Source of the DNA: Chryseobacterium phosphatilyticum
Lineage (GTDB): Bacteria; Bacteroidota; Bacteroidia; Flavobacteriales; Weeksellaceae
Length of the DNA: 64,000 nucleotides
NCBI RefSeq assembly: GCF_002899825.2
Contig: NZ_PPED02000003.1
Span: 124,001 to 188,000, forward strand
Direction of reading: 5' to 3'
Positions 1-8,648 of the stretch are shown here, piece by piece; the first letter of the stretch is position 1, and each line of letters begins with the position of its first letter. The translations under genes were made by a program, and so were the position numbers. The notes below the pieces were generated by a model. That model saw only the letters and a program-made list of their open reading frames with translations, had not been told where the DNA came from and did not search any database.

Positions 1-612
1 CATATAATTCTTCTGATTGACACCATGCCCACTCATATATTCTCTGAAAGTGAAATAACAGTTTAAATCATACAGCAGATCTGCCGCTTTTCTGCCCCAT
101 TCCAAAGGGATAACAGCATCATCTGTACCATGGGATACAAAAAATCGCAATTTTTCAAGCTTCTTTTTATCCTTTACGATATGAGTAAGGATTTTATCTT
201 CAGGATAAGCGCTTAAACAAGCTACATAATTAAACAGATCCGGATATTGTAATGCTAAAGCATAGCTCAGTACTCCTCCCTGGCTAAATCCGCACAAGTG
301 TGCTCTGCTTTCAGTAAGGCCATAATGGTTGGTAATTTTCAATATACTTTCCAACACTGAATCTAAAGATTCCTTTGCCTGAGGAAGATCCATGAAGTTA
401 TCAGGATTATTAAAATCGATGTCATACCATGAATATCCTTCAAATTGAGTATCTCGTGGAGCCCTGAAGCTTACAATGATCCAGTCCTGAGGAAGGGTTT
501 CTCTAAAACTGAAAAGGTCTTGTTCATTACTCCCATAGCCATGAAGCATAAAAAGAATGGGAGTACTAGGTGTAATATTTTCGGGTTCTCTTACGATATA
601 ATCTAAATTCAT
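1..612 (-). CDS. Phospholipase/carboxylesterase-family alpha/beta hydrolase (3' end outside window)
   Basis: The reading frame is open from the ATG at 612 to the window edge (204 residues), so the C-terminus is missing. An LHGYGSNEQD oxyanion segment is near residue 23. The nucleophile is Ser110 in GFSQGG, the acid probably Asp165 in HGTDDAVIP and the base His196 in SGHGVN, giving a complete Abhydrolase_2-type triad. There is no signal peptide, so a cytoplasmic serine esterase or acyl-thioesterase is likely; the substrate cannot be told. A perfect Bacteroidota -7 box ends only 4 nt before the start codon, which suggests a leaderless mRNA and supports this start. Confidence 0.85.
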   Translation of the reverse strand, partial: MNLDYIVREPENITPSTPILFMLHGYGSNEQDLFSFRETLPQDWIIVSFRAPRDTQFEGYSWYDIDFNNPDNFMDLPQAKESLDSVLESILKITNHYGLTESRAHLCGFSQGGVLSYALALQYPDLFNYVACLSAYPEDKILTHIVKDKKKLEKLRFFVSHGTDDAVIPLEWGRKAADLLYDLNCYFTFREYMSGHGVNQKNYM

Positions 613-616
613 ACAG

Positions 617-624
617 CAAATATA
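617..624 (-). promoter_or_regulatory. TAnnTTTG -7 promoter box (TATATTTG) for the hydrolase
   Basis: It is an exact match to the Bacteroidota -7 consensus on the minus strand. Only 4 nt separate it from the ATG at 612, so the predicted start of transcription coincides with the start codon. No clear TTTG -33 element is visible. Confidence 0.55.
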
Positions 625-826
625 CTTAATAAATTATTTTATAAATCTTAATTTTTGTTATTCCCATAAGCAGGTTGAAAGATCCTGTGTTTTAAGTTTA
701 ATGATTGTTTGATTGAACTGAATTATTAGATTTTACGGGTTATTTTTGTTTTTATTGATTTGATATTGTTTGTAAATCTTTGTTGGAAAATTTTCAAAAA
801 AGTTATTTTTATATTAATAAAAAACT

Positions 827-834
827 TATATTTG
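827..834 (+). promoter_or_regulatory. TAnnTTTG -7 promoter box (TATATTTG) for the lipoprotein gene
   Basis: An exact match to the Bacteroidota -7 consensus 26 nt before the ATG at 861. It lies downstream of the alternative TTG at 780, which argues that translation begins at 861. Confidence 0.5.
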
Positions 835-860
835 GAACATTAAAAAATTTATTTGAAGAA

Positions 861-1295
861 ATGAAGCAATTTTACAATTCAAAAAGTTTACTTAGACTTT
901 CTTTTCTATTCGTTTTTTTACTTTCTACTATTACCGTTGTCAGCTCTTGTAAGAAGGATGACGATGATGACGGATTCAAGGATCATTTGGTTCAGTTCGA
1001 AGTAAAAACGAGTGCAGGTGGCGAAATAATAAGTGTAGTAACCCAAGTAGGTACTTCACAGAGTACCATGTTTAATACGCCAACAACTCCTTTAACTTCT
1101 CCATGGAAAAGCAATGAATTCTTTGTGAATTCCAGCCAGGCTCAGTTAAATCTGGATGCTAATGCAAAATTACCGGATCCGGATTCAGAATTGATTATCA
1201 ATCTTTATATTGATGGAGAAATTGTGAGAACAGCCAAACAAAAAGGGAAAGGAGAATTGGTTGCTTCTATTGATTACAGCTTCCTGGAACCATAA
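861..1295 (+). CDS. Small predicted lipoprotein of unknown function
   Basis: This 144-residue protein opens with a basic n-region, a hydrophobic stretch (FLFVFLLSTITVVS) and a lipobox ending SSC followed by KKDDDDD. That predicts Lgt/Lsp processing and a membrane-anchored product; the acidic run after Cys is reminiscent of Bacteroidota surface-export signals, though it is preceded by KK. The rest is a beta-rich domain of about 110 residues with no motif I recognise. The start at 861 was chosen over an in-frame TTG at 780 because it gives a proper signal peptide and follows a promoter box. A rho-independent terminator follows directly, so it is a single-gene unit. Confidence 0.75.
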   Translation: MKQFYNSKSLLRLSFLFVFLLSTITVVSSCKKDDDDDGFKDHLVQFEVKTSAGGEIISVVTQVGTSQSTMFNTPTTPLTSPWKSNEFFVNSSQAQLNLDANAKLPDPDSELIINLYIDGEIVRTAKQKGKGELVASIDYSFLEP

Positions 1296-1318
1296 ACTTT
1301 AGTATTTATATAAACCTT

Positions 1319-1343
1319 AAGCCGCTTTTACAGCGGTTTTTTT
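1319..1343 (+). terminator. Rho-independent terminator
   Basis: A CCGCT / AGCGG stem with a 5-nt loop is followed by seven T. It ends the lipoprotein unit and overlaps the last codon of the convergent response regulator gene. Confidence 0.8.
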
Positions 1344-1983
1344 ATTCCTCCAGCATGCCTTGCTGTATGGCACGATTAATCAATTCTGTAGAGTTTTTAG
1401 TTTGAAACTTTTGTAATAGATTTTTTCGATGGGTATCCACTGTGAGAGGGCTTAAGAAGAGCTCTTCGGCAATTACATTACTTGTTTTTCCCTGAGCTAC
1501 CATCTGCAGGATTTGCTTTTCTCTTTTGGTTAATCTGGGGATGGGTAAATCATTTTGAGAAGGTGGCCGGCTGATGATATGCTTGGTTTCATTACAGAAT
1601 ACAATATTCCCGGATAGGGCGCCTTTTATACATACTACCAATTCATCTATTGAGGTATTCTTAAGGAGATAACCACTAGCTCCGTTTTGTATAGATTGCA
1701 TGATAATACTTCTTTCAGAACGATTACTGAACATGATCACAGAAGTATCCGGTGATATTTTTTTTATTTCACGGCAAAGTTCTGTTCCATTGGCATCAGG
1801 TAAAGCAATATCTAAAAGAATGATATCAATTTGATGAGATTTCACAAAATTGATAATTTCTGATCCGGAAGTAAAAGTCTCAGAAATATTGAAAAAAGGT
1901 TGGCTGTTCAGCATTATTTTCAAACCTTCAATGACAATAGGATGATCATCTACAATGACAATATTTATTTTTTCATTCTCCAT
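1342..1983 (-). CDS. NarL/FixJ-type response regulator (REC + LuxR HTH)
   Basis: The 213-residue protein has an N-terminal receiver domain with acidic residues Asp12 and Asp13, the phosphoacceptor Asp58 in ILLDIALPD and a late conserved Lys (GYLLKNTS). A LuxR-type helix-turn-helix follows at about 149-210 (LTKREKQILQMVAQGKT...VDTHRKNL). Its start lies inside the 3' end of the kinase gene (11-bp overlap), so the two are translationally coupled and are almost certainly cognate partners. Targets are unknown; neighbouring genes on the other side include a second TPR regulator and peptide genes. Confidence 0.93.
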   Translation of the reverse strand: MENEKINIVIVDDHPIVIEGLKIMLNSQPFFNISETFTSGSEIINFVKSHQIDIILLDIALPDANGTELCREIKKISPDTSVIMFSNRSERSIIMQSIQNGASGYLLKNTSIDELVVCIKGALSGNIVFCNETKHIISRPPSQNDLPIPRLTKREKQILQMVAQGKTSNVIAEELFLSPLTVDTHRKNLLQKFQTKNSTELINRAIQQGMLEE

Positions 1984-3967
1984 TTATATTAAGTTCTATA
2001 TTAATTGTTGTCCCCTGGTTATCGGAACTTACTTCCATTTTTCCCCGTAGGTAATTGACCCTGTTATTCAGATTTCGAAGCCCCATACTTTTTGTCGTCT
2101 TTTCAGCATGTTTATTAAATCCTTTTCCATTATCTTCAATGGTGATCAGAAAATTTTCTTCGGATTGAGAGCATTGCAGAAAGATGTTGTTTGCCTCTGC
2201 ATGCTTTATGGCATTGGCCAGCAGCTCTTGTACAATCCTGTAGATATTAAGCTGAATATTTAAAGGTAATGTTTTATCAATATCAATGGCCTGAAAATCG
2301 ATTTCGAGATCCTTTCTGCCGTAAAATTCACACAGGTCATGCAAAGCGGTTTCCAAACCAAAGTTGAGTAATGACTCAGGCATTAAATTACGGGCTACAT
2401 GACGGAGTTCACTTACAGACATATCCAATTGCCCTAAGATCCTATAGAAATCTTTGTCTTTCTCAGGATTTAAATGATTAGAGGACCAGGTTGATAAGTT
2501 GATTTTAACGCCTGCCAACATCCCACCCAGACCATCATGTAAATCTTTTGCAATTCGCTCCCGCTCTCTTTCTTCTCCTTCCAGAATTGCTTTGGTAAGG
2601 GTCAGTTGTTCCTTTTGTTTAATATCTTTGATTTTCTGTTGAAGGTTGATCTCTTTCTGTTCAGAAAGATTTTTATTGTTTTTATATAGGATGAATAAGA
2701 AAAGTAAAAGACTCAGAAACAATGATAAAATAAGACTTAATACCCATAAATAGGAATTTTTTTTATTCACCTCCATTTGCTTCTGGTTCTTTTCGGCATT
2801 CAGGAATGCTATTTTTTTTTCCTTTTCTGATGCATTAAATTTTGTCTCCAGTTTATTGATTTCCAATTTTACATTTTCAGCATTTAAGCTGTCATTTAAT
2901 GCAGAATATTTCCTCTCCCATACCAATGCCTGGCTGGGGTTTCCCATGGTTTCATTGATCGCAGACAGGTGGCTATAAATTGTTTTTCTGTTATTCAGAT
3001 CACGGGCAAGGGTTTTTTCCGCTAAAATTTCTTCCAGAAGACTTTTGGCTTCTGTATATTTTTTTAATTTTTTAAAGATGTCATATTTGTGGAAGTAGAA
3101 CATCTGTATTTGCAGCTTTTGGTTGTTCTTTTTAGCATAAGATAATCCTTTTTCTATCATTTGTAAAGCCTCTTTGTGCTCTTGCTGTCCGATAAAGTAT
3201 AATGCTCTGTTATAATAATAAAAGGTATTTGAAGACGAGTTGGGGTAGGGACGTATCATTCCTCCTGCCTTGTCTAAAAACTGTTTTCCAGAATTGCATT
3301 TTGCCTGATAGCAATAATTGCTGTTGGTATTAAGGTACGCATAGAATAATTCTGTCGAATGAGGAGCATCACTTTCAAGAATGTGAAGTGCTTTTTTATT
3401 GTAGATTTCAGCTTTTAAAAACTCAGCGTTGTAGGTAAGCATCAAAGCCAGCTGGGTGTACAAAAAGCCGAGAATTTTACCATCACCATATTTTTCTGCT
3501 ATTGGAATACTTTTTTCAAGCATGGTTTTAATAAGGAAAGGATAGCCCTCTTTATTTTTTTGAATGATACCATAATGGTACCAGCTTAAGGAAACATATA
3601 GGTGAGCTTTTTTATTTTTTAATTTAGATAATGCTTCTATAGCTTTTTGAAATGATTCTGCAGATTTTTCCTTGTTTGTATCCTGATAATATTGTCCTTC
3701 GTAATAATAATAAAGTGCTGTTGTAAAATGATCGTTTTTTCCCATATTTCTTCCATCTTCCAGATACTTTTTACTCAAAGCGGGATCTGTATTTTTATAA
3801 TAATCTGATAAGAGGAAATAAGTATTTGACTGAGAAATCTTGCCTGTTTTATTGGCGATAGAAGATTGCAGGCTATCTATATATTTTTTTTCGTTAAGTG
3901 GAAGGAGCCCCTGTGAATGCAGTGAAATATGAAAAAAAATATATATTATAGACAACAGGCGTTTCAT
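1973..3967 (-). CDS. TPR-containing sensor histidine kinase (HisKA_3 / HATPase_c)
   Basis: A signal peptide (LSIIYIFFHISLHSQG) precedes about 350 residues of TPR-like helical repeats that should lie in the periplasm. One membrane helix spans about 404-429, followed by a coiled-coil linker. The HisKA_3 phosphoacceptor is His477 in AKDLHDGLGG. The HATPase domain carries the N box (ELLANAIKH, 581-589) and G box (EDNGKGF, 611-617). This is the NarL-partner kinase class, often called NarX/DegS-like, with a TPR sensor typical of Bacteroidota. It forms an operon with the downstream overlapping response regulator. The ligand is unknown; TPR sensors usually bind peptides or proteins. Confidence 0.92.
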   Translation of the reverse strand: MKRLLSIIYIFFHISLHSQGLLPLNEKKYIDSLQSSIANKTGKISQSNTYFLLSDYYKNTDPALSKKYLEDGRNMGKNDHFTTALYYYYEGQYYQDTNKEKSAESFQKAIEALSKLKNKKAHLYVSLSWYHYGIIQKNKEGYPFLIKTMLEKSIPIAEKYGDGKILGFLYTQLALMLTYNAEFLKAEIYNKKALHILESDAPHSTELFYAYLNTNSNYCYQAKCNSGKQFLDKAGGMIRPYPNSSSNTFYYYNRALYFIGQQEHKEALQMIEKGLSYAKKNNQKLQIQMFYFHKYDIFKKLKKYTEAKSLLEEILAEKTLARDLNNRKTIYSHLSAINETMGNPSQALVWERKYSALNDSLNAENVKLEINKLETKFNASEKEKKIAFLNAEKNQKQMEVNKKNSYLWVLSLILSLFLSLLLFLFILYKNNKNLSEQKEINLQQKIKDIKQKEQLTLTKAILEGEERERERIAKDLHDGLGGMLAGVKINLSTWSSNHLNPEKDKDFYRILGQLDMSVSELRHVARNLMPESLLNFGLETALHDLCEFYGRKDLEIDFQAIDIDKTLPLNIQLNIYRIVQELLANAIKHAEANNIFLQCSQSEENFLITIEDNGKGFNKHAEKTTKSMGLRNLNNRVNYLRGKMEVSSDNQGTTINIELNINGE

Positions 3968-4264
3968 GGGGATGATTTTCAGTGTTTATAGTTCATTTTT
4001 TTAGTAAACGTGAATATAATTAAAAATTCAGCGATAAAAAATACCTATAAATAAGGATAAAAAGTTAATTTTTTTTCATTTCTATTTTGGTAGATGAATG
4101 TAATAAAAAAAGAAAAAGAGAATTAAAATCTTATTTTTTATGTAAATAACGGTTTTTCTGATTGAATGATCTTTGTTTTTATCATTTAAAATGGTCTGCT
4201 TATTCTCAGTAGATGGTAAGAAACAAATTGAGTATATTGGTGTAAATTTTAATAAGGAAAATAC

Positions 4265-5953
4265 ATGTGGGAAAAAATTATTTTATTCTTGTTCTTAATA
4301 GGATCAGGATCACTATTTTCTCAGACCGATAAAGATATTCAGTCCTACAAGGACAAGTTTTTTATTTATCAAAAAATAGGAATTGATAGTGCGTTGTTTT
4401 ACGTCGACAAAATCTTCACCTCAAGAAATGATAAAGATCTGGTATTTGCGTATACGGCAAAAAGATATTTGTTATCTTTTGCAAGAAAAGATTATAATGA
4501 CCAAATATATGTTACAAAGATCAATGCTTATTTAAACAAAATACCTGAAACAGAAGAAAATTATACTTTACTATCAAATATTTATAATATTTTAGGTAAT
4601 ACGAATAAAGTTAATCAAAAACCAAATAACGCGTTAAAGGAATTTATAAAGGCAGACTTTTTTGCCCAAAAAAATAATGATACCCGACAACATATAAAGA
4701 TCAAAGGAAATATAGCCAGTATAAAATTGGATTTGAAGCAGACCGATGAGGCTATTAAAGAAAGTCATGAGGTTCTCAGACTTTTAAAAGAAAATAAAAA
4801 TCTCTATGAAAACGAACATTTTAATATTATTTATAATATTATGAATTCTAATCTTGGACATTTATATTTGGATAAATACATTTCCGATATTCATAAGAAC
4901 AAGTCGTTTGCTGATAGTGCTTCGCAGAATTTCTACCAGTTGCTTCGGTCTACAGAGGATAAAAGGCTTATAGCAGGCACTTATTTAAGGTTGGGTACAT
5001 TGAATAATAAAAAAAAGAATTATTCTAAAGCCACAGAATACTACTCACAAAGTTTAAAGGATTACAAAGTTTTAGAGCTTAAAGATGAGATTCTGAATAC
5101 TCAATATAATATGAGTGTCAATTATTATGATTCGGAAGAATATGGAAAATCTAAACAGGGGTTTCTTGAATTATCTAAACTGATGGAAAAGAATTCTTTG
5201 GTAAATAGTGATTATATATTTGCTCAGGATTATTTATCCAAAATTTATTTAAAAGAAAAAAAAGTAGATTCTGTCAAGTTTTACAGCAATAAATTTTTTG
5301 ACCTGTATCAAAAGAACTCTGAATTAGAGAAAAAGAATATTGCAGATCTGTACAAGTCAATTAATTCTAAAAATCTCAATGATGAGATTAATAAAAGTTC
5401 TTCTCTACTTAGAGGCCGTTTGTTTGTAATCATTGTATTGGTTTTACTGCTGGGAGGCACCCTGATTTATCTTATTAATCAGATTAGGAAAAAAAAGAGA
5501 ACAGAACAGAGGCTTGATGAAATATTATTGCAGGTAAAAAGCAATACTTTAAATGTAGCAAATCGTGTCAATAAAAACAGTTTCACCATAAGCAATGAGA
5601 AAGAAGCTGAAATTATAAATAAACTGCTTGAACTGGAAGGAAAAAAAAATTATCTCAAACCGGAGTATAATCAGGCATATGTCGCAAAAAAACTAGATAC
5701 TAATACAACTTATCTTTCTCAGATCATTAACAAACACATGAAAAAAACGTTTAGTGAGTACACGAATGAGTTAAGAATTAATTATATCCTTAAAGAATTG
5801 TCTGAAAATAAAAAAATAAGAAACTATACTACCCAGGCCTTAGCTGAAATGGTAGGTTATAAAAGTGGAATTTCTTTTGCAAGAACATTTAAAGAAAAAA
5901 CGGGGGTTACCCCGTTTCAATATATAGAAAAATTAAATAAAGATGTCGAATAA
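4265..5953 (+). CDS. Membrane-anchored TPR sensor with C-terminal AraC-type DNA-binding domain
   Basis: The 562-residue protein starts with a signal-like segment (IILFLFLIGSGSLFS), continues with about 350 residues of TPR-like repeats (e.g. NNKKKNYSKATEYYSQSL), has one transmembrane helix (LFVIIVLVLLLGGTLIYLI, about 386-405), and ends in an AraC/XylS double HTH (YVAKKLDTNTTYLSQIINK; LAEMVGYKSGISFARTFKEKTGVTPFQYI). It should sense something outside the inner membrane and bind DNA while anchored. No kinase domain is present, so it is a one-component regulator. It faces two small GG-leader peptide genes transcribed toward it, which makes them candidate targets or ligands (inference). Confidence 0.88.
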   Translation: MWEKIILFLFLIGSGSLFSQTDKDIQSYKDKFFIYQKIGIDSALFYVDKIFTSRNDKDLVFAYTAKRYLLSFARKDYNDQIYVTKINAYLNKIPETEENYTLLSNIYNILGNTNKVNQKPNNALKEFIKADFFAQKNNDTRQHIKIKGNIASIKLDLKQTDEAIKESHEVLRLLKENKNLYENEHFNIIYNIMNSNLGHLYLDKYISDIHKNKSFADSASQNFYQLLRSTEDKRLIAGTYLRLGTLNNKKKNYSKATEYYSQSLKDYKVLELKDEILNTQYNMSVNYYDSEEYGKSKQGFLELSKLMEKNSLVNSDYIFAQDYLSKIYLKEKKVDSVKFYSNKFFDLYQKNSELEKKNIADLYKSINSKNLNDEINKSSSLLRGRLFVIIVLVLLLGGTLIYLINQIRKKKRTEQRLDEILLQVKSNTLNVANRVNKNSFTISNEKEAEIINKLLELEGKKNYLKPEYNQAYVAKKLDTNTTYLSQIINKHMKKTFSEYTNELRINYILKELSENKKIRNYTTQALAEMVGYKSGISFARTFKEKTGVTPFQYIEKLNKDVE

Positions 5954-5987
5954 TATTTCGGATATTACCAAAATTAATTCGTTTTGT

Positions 5988-6185
5988 TTAGCCTTGCTCG
6001 TTACCCTCAGGACATCGTACCGAACCATCCGGATAAGTAATGGGGTGATCACAATATTCTACTATAGCTCCACCGCTCATACCGGTATTTGTACCGCCAC
6101 CTTCTTCAAGAATAACGGCTTCTCCTGCTACAATTGTTAATTGTTCTTTTCTTGTTAATCTTCTGAATTTTACATTTTTTTTCAT
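5988..6185 (-). CDS. GG-leader bacteriocin-like secreted peptide (paralogue 1)
   Basis: This 65-residue peptide has a basic leader ending LTRKEQLTIVAG, followed by EEGGGTNTGMSGGAI and a tail with two cysteines (Cys46 and Cys59) separated by 12 residues. The leader resembles the ELxxIxGG/AG double-glycine leaders of Bacteroidota bacteriocin-like and RiPP precursors that are cut by C39-peptidase transporters. It shares its leader and the GGGTN(T/S)GMS core with the next gene, so both are real and paralogous. No maturase or C39 transporter lies in the window. Function as bacteriocin, pheromone or other secreted peptide is not established. Confidence 0.7.
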   Translation of the reverse strand: MKKNVKFRRLTRKEQLTIVAGEAVILEEGGGTNTGMSGGAIVEYCDHPITYPDGSVRCPEGNEQG

Positions 6186-6250
6186 TTCTAATTATTTTTT
6201 GTTTCAAATTATATTTTATTCTTAGCTGTTCTACAGGTCTTCTGTTTTAC

Positions 6251-6472
6251 CTATTTAAAAGGAGAGGGTACTCCCGGATTATGCAGGGAGATACAAGTAC
6301 GTTTGTCCACCGGAGAAAGAATGCTTCCCGGAGGGCATTTTTTTTCAATGGAACCATTACTCATGCCACTGTTAGTACCTCCTCCTTCCGACTGGCCTGC
6401 GATAATCTTTGATTGTTCCTTTTTAGATAATTTTTTTAAAGTTGATTTCAGTTTAATTTCAGTCGTATTCAT
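6251..6472 (-). CDS. GG-leader bacteriocin-like secreted peptide (paralogue 2)
   Basis: The 73-residue product has a leader LKKLSKKEQSKIIAG, then SEGGGTNSGMSNGSI, then a tail with two cysteines 13 residues apart (KCPPG...KRTC). It aligns with paralogue 1 across the leader and the glycine-rich core, while the tails differ. That is the pattern expected for a conserved export leader and a diversifying mature peptide. It sits 65 bp upstream of paralogue 1 on the same strand, and may be co-transcribed. The tail could close a disulfide loop after export (inference). Confidence 0.7.
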   Translation of the reverse strand: MNTTEIKLKSTLKKLSKKEQSKIIAGQSEGGGTNSGMSNGSIEKKCPPGSILSPVDKRTCISLHNPGVPSPFK

Positions 6473-6797
6473 ATGTGAACTTTTTAAGATTTACATTTCA
6501 TCTTTATTTCTGTAATAGTTTTTTTCAAATAAACTTAAAATTAAGATAATACTGTAAAATTAAATAATAATGTTATTGCATAGATTAAATGATAAGGACT
6601 TGATTATGAAACGGAGTAACATTATGTAATTTGCTGAAAGTGTGTTTTTTATATCTTGGTTTGAGATTGCTTTTTTATAAAAAGTTCTATGTCTTTTTAT
6701 GAAAAATTTATTGATACGGTTTTTTTTTGATTGGGATTAAGCAAAATTTGTATCGTTAAAAAGCACAAAGATTTCTAAATAACCTAAAAAAAAAGCT
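6473..6797. other. Intergenic region between the peptide genes and a secreted protein
   Basis: This 325-bp AT-rich stretch separates divergent genes and must hold both promoters. A near-consensus -7 box (AAAATTTG, 6743-6750) precedes the plus-strand gene. I see no convincing ORF, hairpin terminator or repeat in it. Confidence 0.4.
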
Positions 6798-7310
6798 ATG
6801 AAAAAAATAATAATAATGAGTTTTGCTTTATCAGTATTTAGCATCTCAACAATGAATGCACAGAGTCTTTTTGATAAAATAGATAATCTGGTAAGTAAAA
6901 TAGATAAAGCCAGTAATACAGTAGATAATGCTGCTAATAAGGCGGATAAAGCATCCAAAACAGGAGGGAAACTGGGGTCATTATTTGGCAAAAAGAATAA
7001 AAATAAAAAGAATGATGAAAAAGTTTCTGAAGGCAACAATAACACATCAGAAGGTAATAACAAGACCATTATAAAAATATCAAATATTGATTTTACCAAT
7101 CTTAAAAAACTCAATGGCATCGTTGCAGAATCAAAAGGTGTTACTGATACGGACATGAAGTTTAATACAGCCTCATCAAGTATTACCGTTTTCCATTCAG
7201 GAAATACAGAAGATTTATTAAGTAATATTCAATCCAGAGCCCAAAATATATATACGGATAAAAATATATCAGGAATTGATGAGGGAATGATTGAAATTAA
7301 GATAAAATAA
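6798..7310 (+). CDS. Small exported protein of unknown function with a helical repeat segment
   Basis: The 170-residue protein has a clear Sec signal peptide (MKKIIIMSFALSVFSISTMNAQ). Residues 23-60 are a heptad-like amphipathic segment with repeated DK/NK units (IDNLVSKIDKASNTVDNAANKADKASK), then a Lys/Asn-rich linker. Residues about 92-170 form a compact alpha/beta domain (ISNIDFTNLKKLNGIVAESKGV...SSSITVFHSGNTEDLLSNI) that loosely recalls the ferredoxin-like HMA fold but lacks a CxxC. I do not recognise the family. It is followed by an unrelated secreted protein gene 218 bp downstream. Confidence 0.7.
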   Translation: MKKIIIMSFALSVFSISTMNAQSLFDKIDNLVSKIDKASNTVDNAANKADKASKTGGKLGSLFGKKNKNKKNDEKVSEGNNNTSEGNNKTIIKISNIDFTNLKKLNGIVAESKGVTDTDMKFNTASSSITVFHSGNTEDLLSNIQSRAQNIYTDKNISGIDEGMIEIKIK

Positions 7311-7528
7311 TAGTCATTTAACCTAAGTTCAGGTTGATAAAGTTAAGTATTAAGATATTTTTCAGGTAGTATTAAATATTCTTTGAATCAAGCTTTTTAC
7401 AATTTTAAAACTAAAATTTGTATTAGAAATAGAGATGATTCCGGATTTTGATCATGCTGATAGAAACCTTATGCCAGTGAACAAAACAAAGCAACAGCTA
7501 GTAGTAATAAACTTTTAAATCTTTAATT

Positions 7529-8560
7529 ATGAAAAAAAAATATCTGTTTTTTTGCATTTTAAGCATTCTTTTCAGCGGATCAATGAATGCACAACCTACA
7601 ATCACAAATGCAGACATTATTAATGGTACTTTTCAGTTTACCAATGTTAGTTTTAATCAAGGAGCTTATTCTCCTGGTAATGCGGGTGCTAATGTAACCT
7701 GGGACTTTTCTAATATACAGGGAACTGCAGCTGGGACGAAAATACTCTATGGAGACTGCTCTTCAGCTGTTCCTGAATGTTCATCATTTCCAACAGCTAA
7801 TAAGTATAGTGTAAGTTTTGATAGTAATGGAAATCAAAATAATGAAAAAAATTTGTTTAAGGTTAACAGTATCCAGCTTGAAATGTTGGGGGTAAGAAAT
7901 ATAGCTACTAACTATACACTTACCTATACAGATACCCCTATCGAGTTGAAATTTCCTACTACTTATCTGCAGTCTTTTAACGATACCTCTTCGTACACAG
8001 TAAATGGGGTAACTACCAATACCAGTAGTGTAATTACAGCAGATGGATATGGTACTGTGAAAACTCCTGCGGGTACCTATGCTAATGTTTTAAGAGTAAA
8101 AAAGGAAAGTACTGTAAATATAAGTATGAGCGGGGCTCCTGTCTCAACAACACAAATTACGACTTATGCATGGTATAAAAATAGCAGAGAGCAAATTGCC
8201 GTATTTGGTGTAAGCAATTTGATATCACCTACACCGTCTGCAATACCTTCATTTTTTCAATATACAAACAATAGCAGTACTTTGGGAACTCAGGATGTAG
8301 TTATACCTTGGTCATCTATCATGTATCCTAATCCGAGCAGGGATGGAAAAATCTGGATAGATACGAAGCATGATACAATCAAAATGCTATATATTTATGA
8401 TCGGGCAGGAAGGCAGGTTTTTGAGCAGGCCGGAAATCAGATTTCAATGGAGAAAGGAATATACTTGCTCAACCTTCATTTTTTGCCAGATGATCATTAT
8501 ATCTTAAAGATAGAGACTGAGAAAGGGGAGAATACCAACAAGATACAATTGAGTCGGTGA
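7529..8560 (+). CDS. Type IX-secreted protein with C-terminal sorting domain
   Basis: A signal peptide (LFFCILSILFSGSMNAQ) is followed by a beta-rich Ser/Thr/Asn-rich body of about 240 residues. The C-terminus from about residue 265 is a type A sorting domain: YPNPSRDGKIWI, then MLYIYDRAGRQVFEQ, and HYILKIETEKGENTNKIQLSR. This is the usual passenger signal for the T9SS outer-membrane translocon, so the mature protein should reach the surface or medium. No catalytic motif was found in the body, so activity is unknown. A hairpin follows at 8616. Confidence 0.85.
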   Translation: MKKKYLFFCILSILFSGSMNAQPTITNADIINGTFQFTNVSFNQGAYSPGNAGANVTWDFSNIQGTAAGTKILYGDCSSAVPECSSFPTANKYSVSFDSNGNQNNEKNLFKVNSIQLEMLGVRNIATNYTLTYTDTPIELKFPTTYLQSFNDTSSYTVNGVTTNTSSVITADGYGTVKTPAGTYANVLRVKKESTVNISMSGAPVSTTQITTYAWYKNSREQIAVFGVSNLISPTPSAIPSFFQYTNNSSTLGTQDVVIPWSSIMYPNPSRDGKIWIDTKHDTIKMLYIYDRAGRQVFEQAGNQISMEKGIYLLNLHFLPDDHYILKIETEKGENTNKIQLSR

Positions 8561-8615
8561 GACAAGTGTAAAAATGTGTAAAGATGATATTTTTACAGAT
8601 AGACTATTATCAAAA

Positions 8616-8641
8616 GAGGCGATTCATGGTTGAATCGCCTC
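8616..8641. terminator. Perfect 11-bp stem hairpin between convergent genes
   Basis: GAGGCGATTCA and its complement flank a TGGT loop. A short T run follows only on the minus strand, so it terminates the tyrS transcript best but can serve both genes. Confidence 0.75.
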
Positions 8642-8648
8642 CCTGTAT

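Noticed and set aside
6303..6515. A plus-strand frame across the second peptide gene
   Set aside because: It is antisense to the GG-leader peptide, whose reality is supported by a paralogue next door.
6737..7156. A 139-residue hydrophobic minus-strand frame
   Set aside because: It is antisense to the small exported protein gene at 6798, which has a clear signal peptide; the Leu/Ser-rich content is what antisense Lys/Asn-rich DNA gives.
7435..7518. A 27-codon ATG frame before the type IX-secreted protein
   Set aside because: Too short, no leader or family features, and no supporting promoter spacing.
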